The notes beneath the pieces are model-generated. The model worked only from the letters and a program-made list of their open reading frames with translations. It was not told the origin of the DNA and did no database searches. A stretch of 64,000 nucleotides of DNA from Cydia pomonella (Eukaryota; Arthropoda; Insecta; Lepidoptera; Tortricidae): contig NC_084728.1 in assembly GCF_033807575.1 (NCBI RefSeq), positions 8,135,451 to 8,199,450 of the forward strand. The letters run 5' to 3'. The number at the start of each line of letters is the position of its first letter. Positions within the stretch are counted from its first letter, which is position 1. The position numbers were made by a program, and so were the translations under genes. Below, piece by piece: positions 63,577 through 64,000 of this stretch.

Positions 63577-64000
63577 CACTATAAGTGCGAGCAGCGTTCA
63601 CGACGGCCGTGCTTCGCGTACTGCTGCGCGTCGCGTCGCACGCTGAGAGAACCGGTTGGAGGAGATCTTGCGCTGTCGTAGTAGGCGTGCTTAGTGATGT
63701 GGTGTTTGGATTTGGGTCACTTAACACTTGTAGTGCCAAACAGCAAGAACTCACTATGTACACTATACTGTAACCACACTCACTGGCCTTCTGCTGAAGG
63801 ATCACAGATTTCCATGCTAGCAGCACAGCCCAGCCGCTATGTTGATCTCGATCGTTTCACGGCTGGGCTGTGCCGCCAGCATGGAAGCCTGTGACCCTTC
63901 AGCAGAACCAAGACTTCCCACAACCGGTTCTCTCAGCGCGCGCGGCGCGCAGCAGTACGCGAAGCACGGACGTCGTGAACGCTGCTCGCACTGTGAGTGC
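63577..64000. mobile_element. Nested palindromic element reaching the window edge
   Basis: The outer arms 63577-63660 and 63917-64000 pair (GTGCGAGCAGCGTTCACGAC...GAGAGAACCGGTTG). Inside lies a second inverted repeat, 63786-63905 (TTCTGCTGAAGGATCACAGA, AGCACAGCCCAGCCG). Open frames here read through the palindromes and carry no domain. Confidence 0.85.

Noticed and set aside
63585..63894. Open frames on both strands
   Set aside because: They read through a palindromic element.
1..64000. CRISPR array, integron, phage or bacterial operon
   Set aside because: The tandem repeats seen are microsatellites or 91-176 bp duplications without spacers, and gene structure is spliced and eukaryotic.

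Overview
The window looks like nuclear DNA from a moth or butterfly (Lepidoptera). It is AT-rich, has long introns and almost no long open frames, and is packed with short inverted-repeat transposons, tRNA-derived SINEs, RTE, R4/Dong-like and other non-LTR retrotransposon scraps, hAT remnants and a Lep1/Helitron-like repeat. Species cannot be read from the sequence. There are no operons, CRISPR arrays or rRNA genes.

Only one host protein-coding gene is clear: dymeclin, a Golgi-organising protein. It lies on the minus strand from 61307 down to 52702. Eight exons in correct phase encode about 335 residues, the C-terminal half of the protein, ending at a TGA. The N-terminal half must lie beyond the right edge of the window. 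Three of the eight exons have partial tandem copies beside them: a 91-bp x3 array carrying the last splice acceptor, two decayed copies of the 168-bp exon (one split by a MITE), and a 30-bp scrap of the 163-bp exon.

Layout: 1-2.5 kb, a 2.15-kb DNA transposon inserted in an older repeat, with a 4-bp target duplication. 2.5-10 kb, retroelement tails, foldback MITEs (one nested in another) and a 0.64-kb terminal-inverted-repeat element. 10.6-12.8 kb, a 5'-truncated R4/Dong-like LINE bounded by TTA/TAA tracts, followed by another LINE C-terminus. 12.9-18.5 kb, SINEs, MITEs and a 0.93-kb foldback element. 19-27 kb, two hAT elements with exact 8-bp target duplications, plus further MITEs. 27-36 kb, SINEs, a low-repeat stretch (28-30.7 kb) and an RTE reverse-transcriptase relic. 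36-52 kb, many foldback MITEs, an RTE C-terminal relic and sparse unique DNA. 52-61.3 kb, dymeclin, with TEs in every long intron. 61.3-64 kb, SINEs, MITEs and a nested palindrome cut by the window end.

Most of the remaining open frames are chance or repeat-derived. The genome-biology interest is in the recurrent partial exon duplications in dymeclin and in the datable nested insertions whose target duplications are intact.
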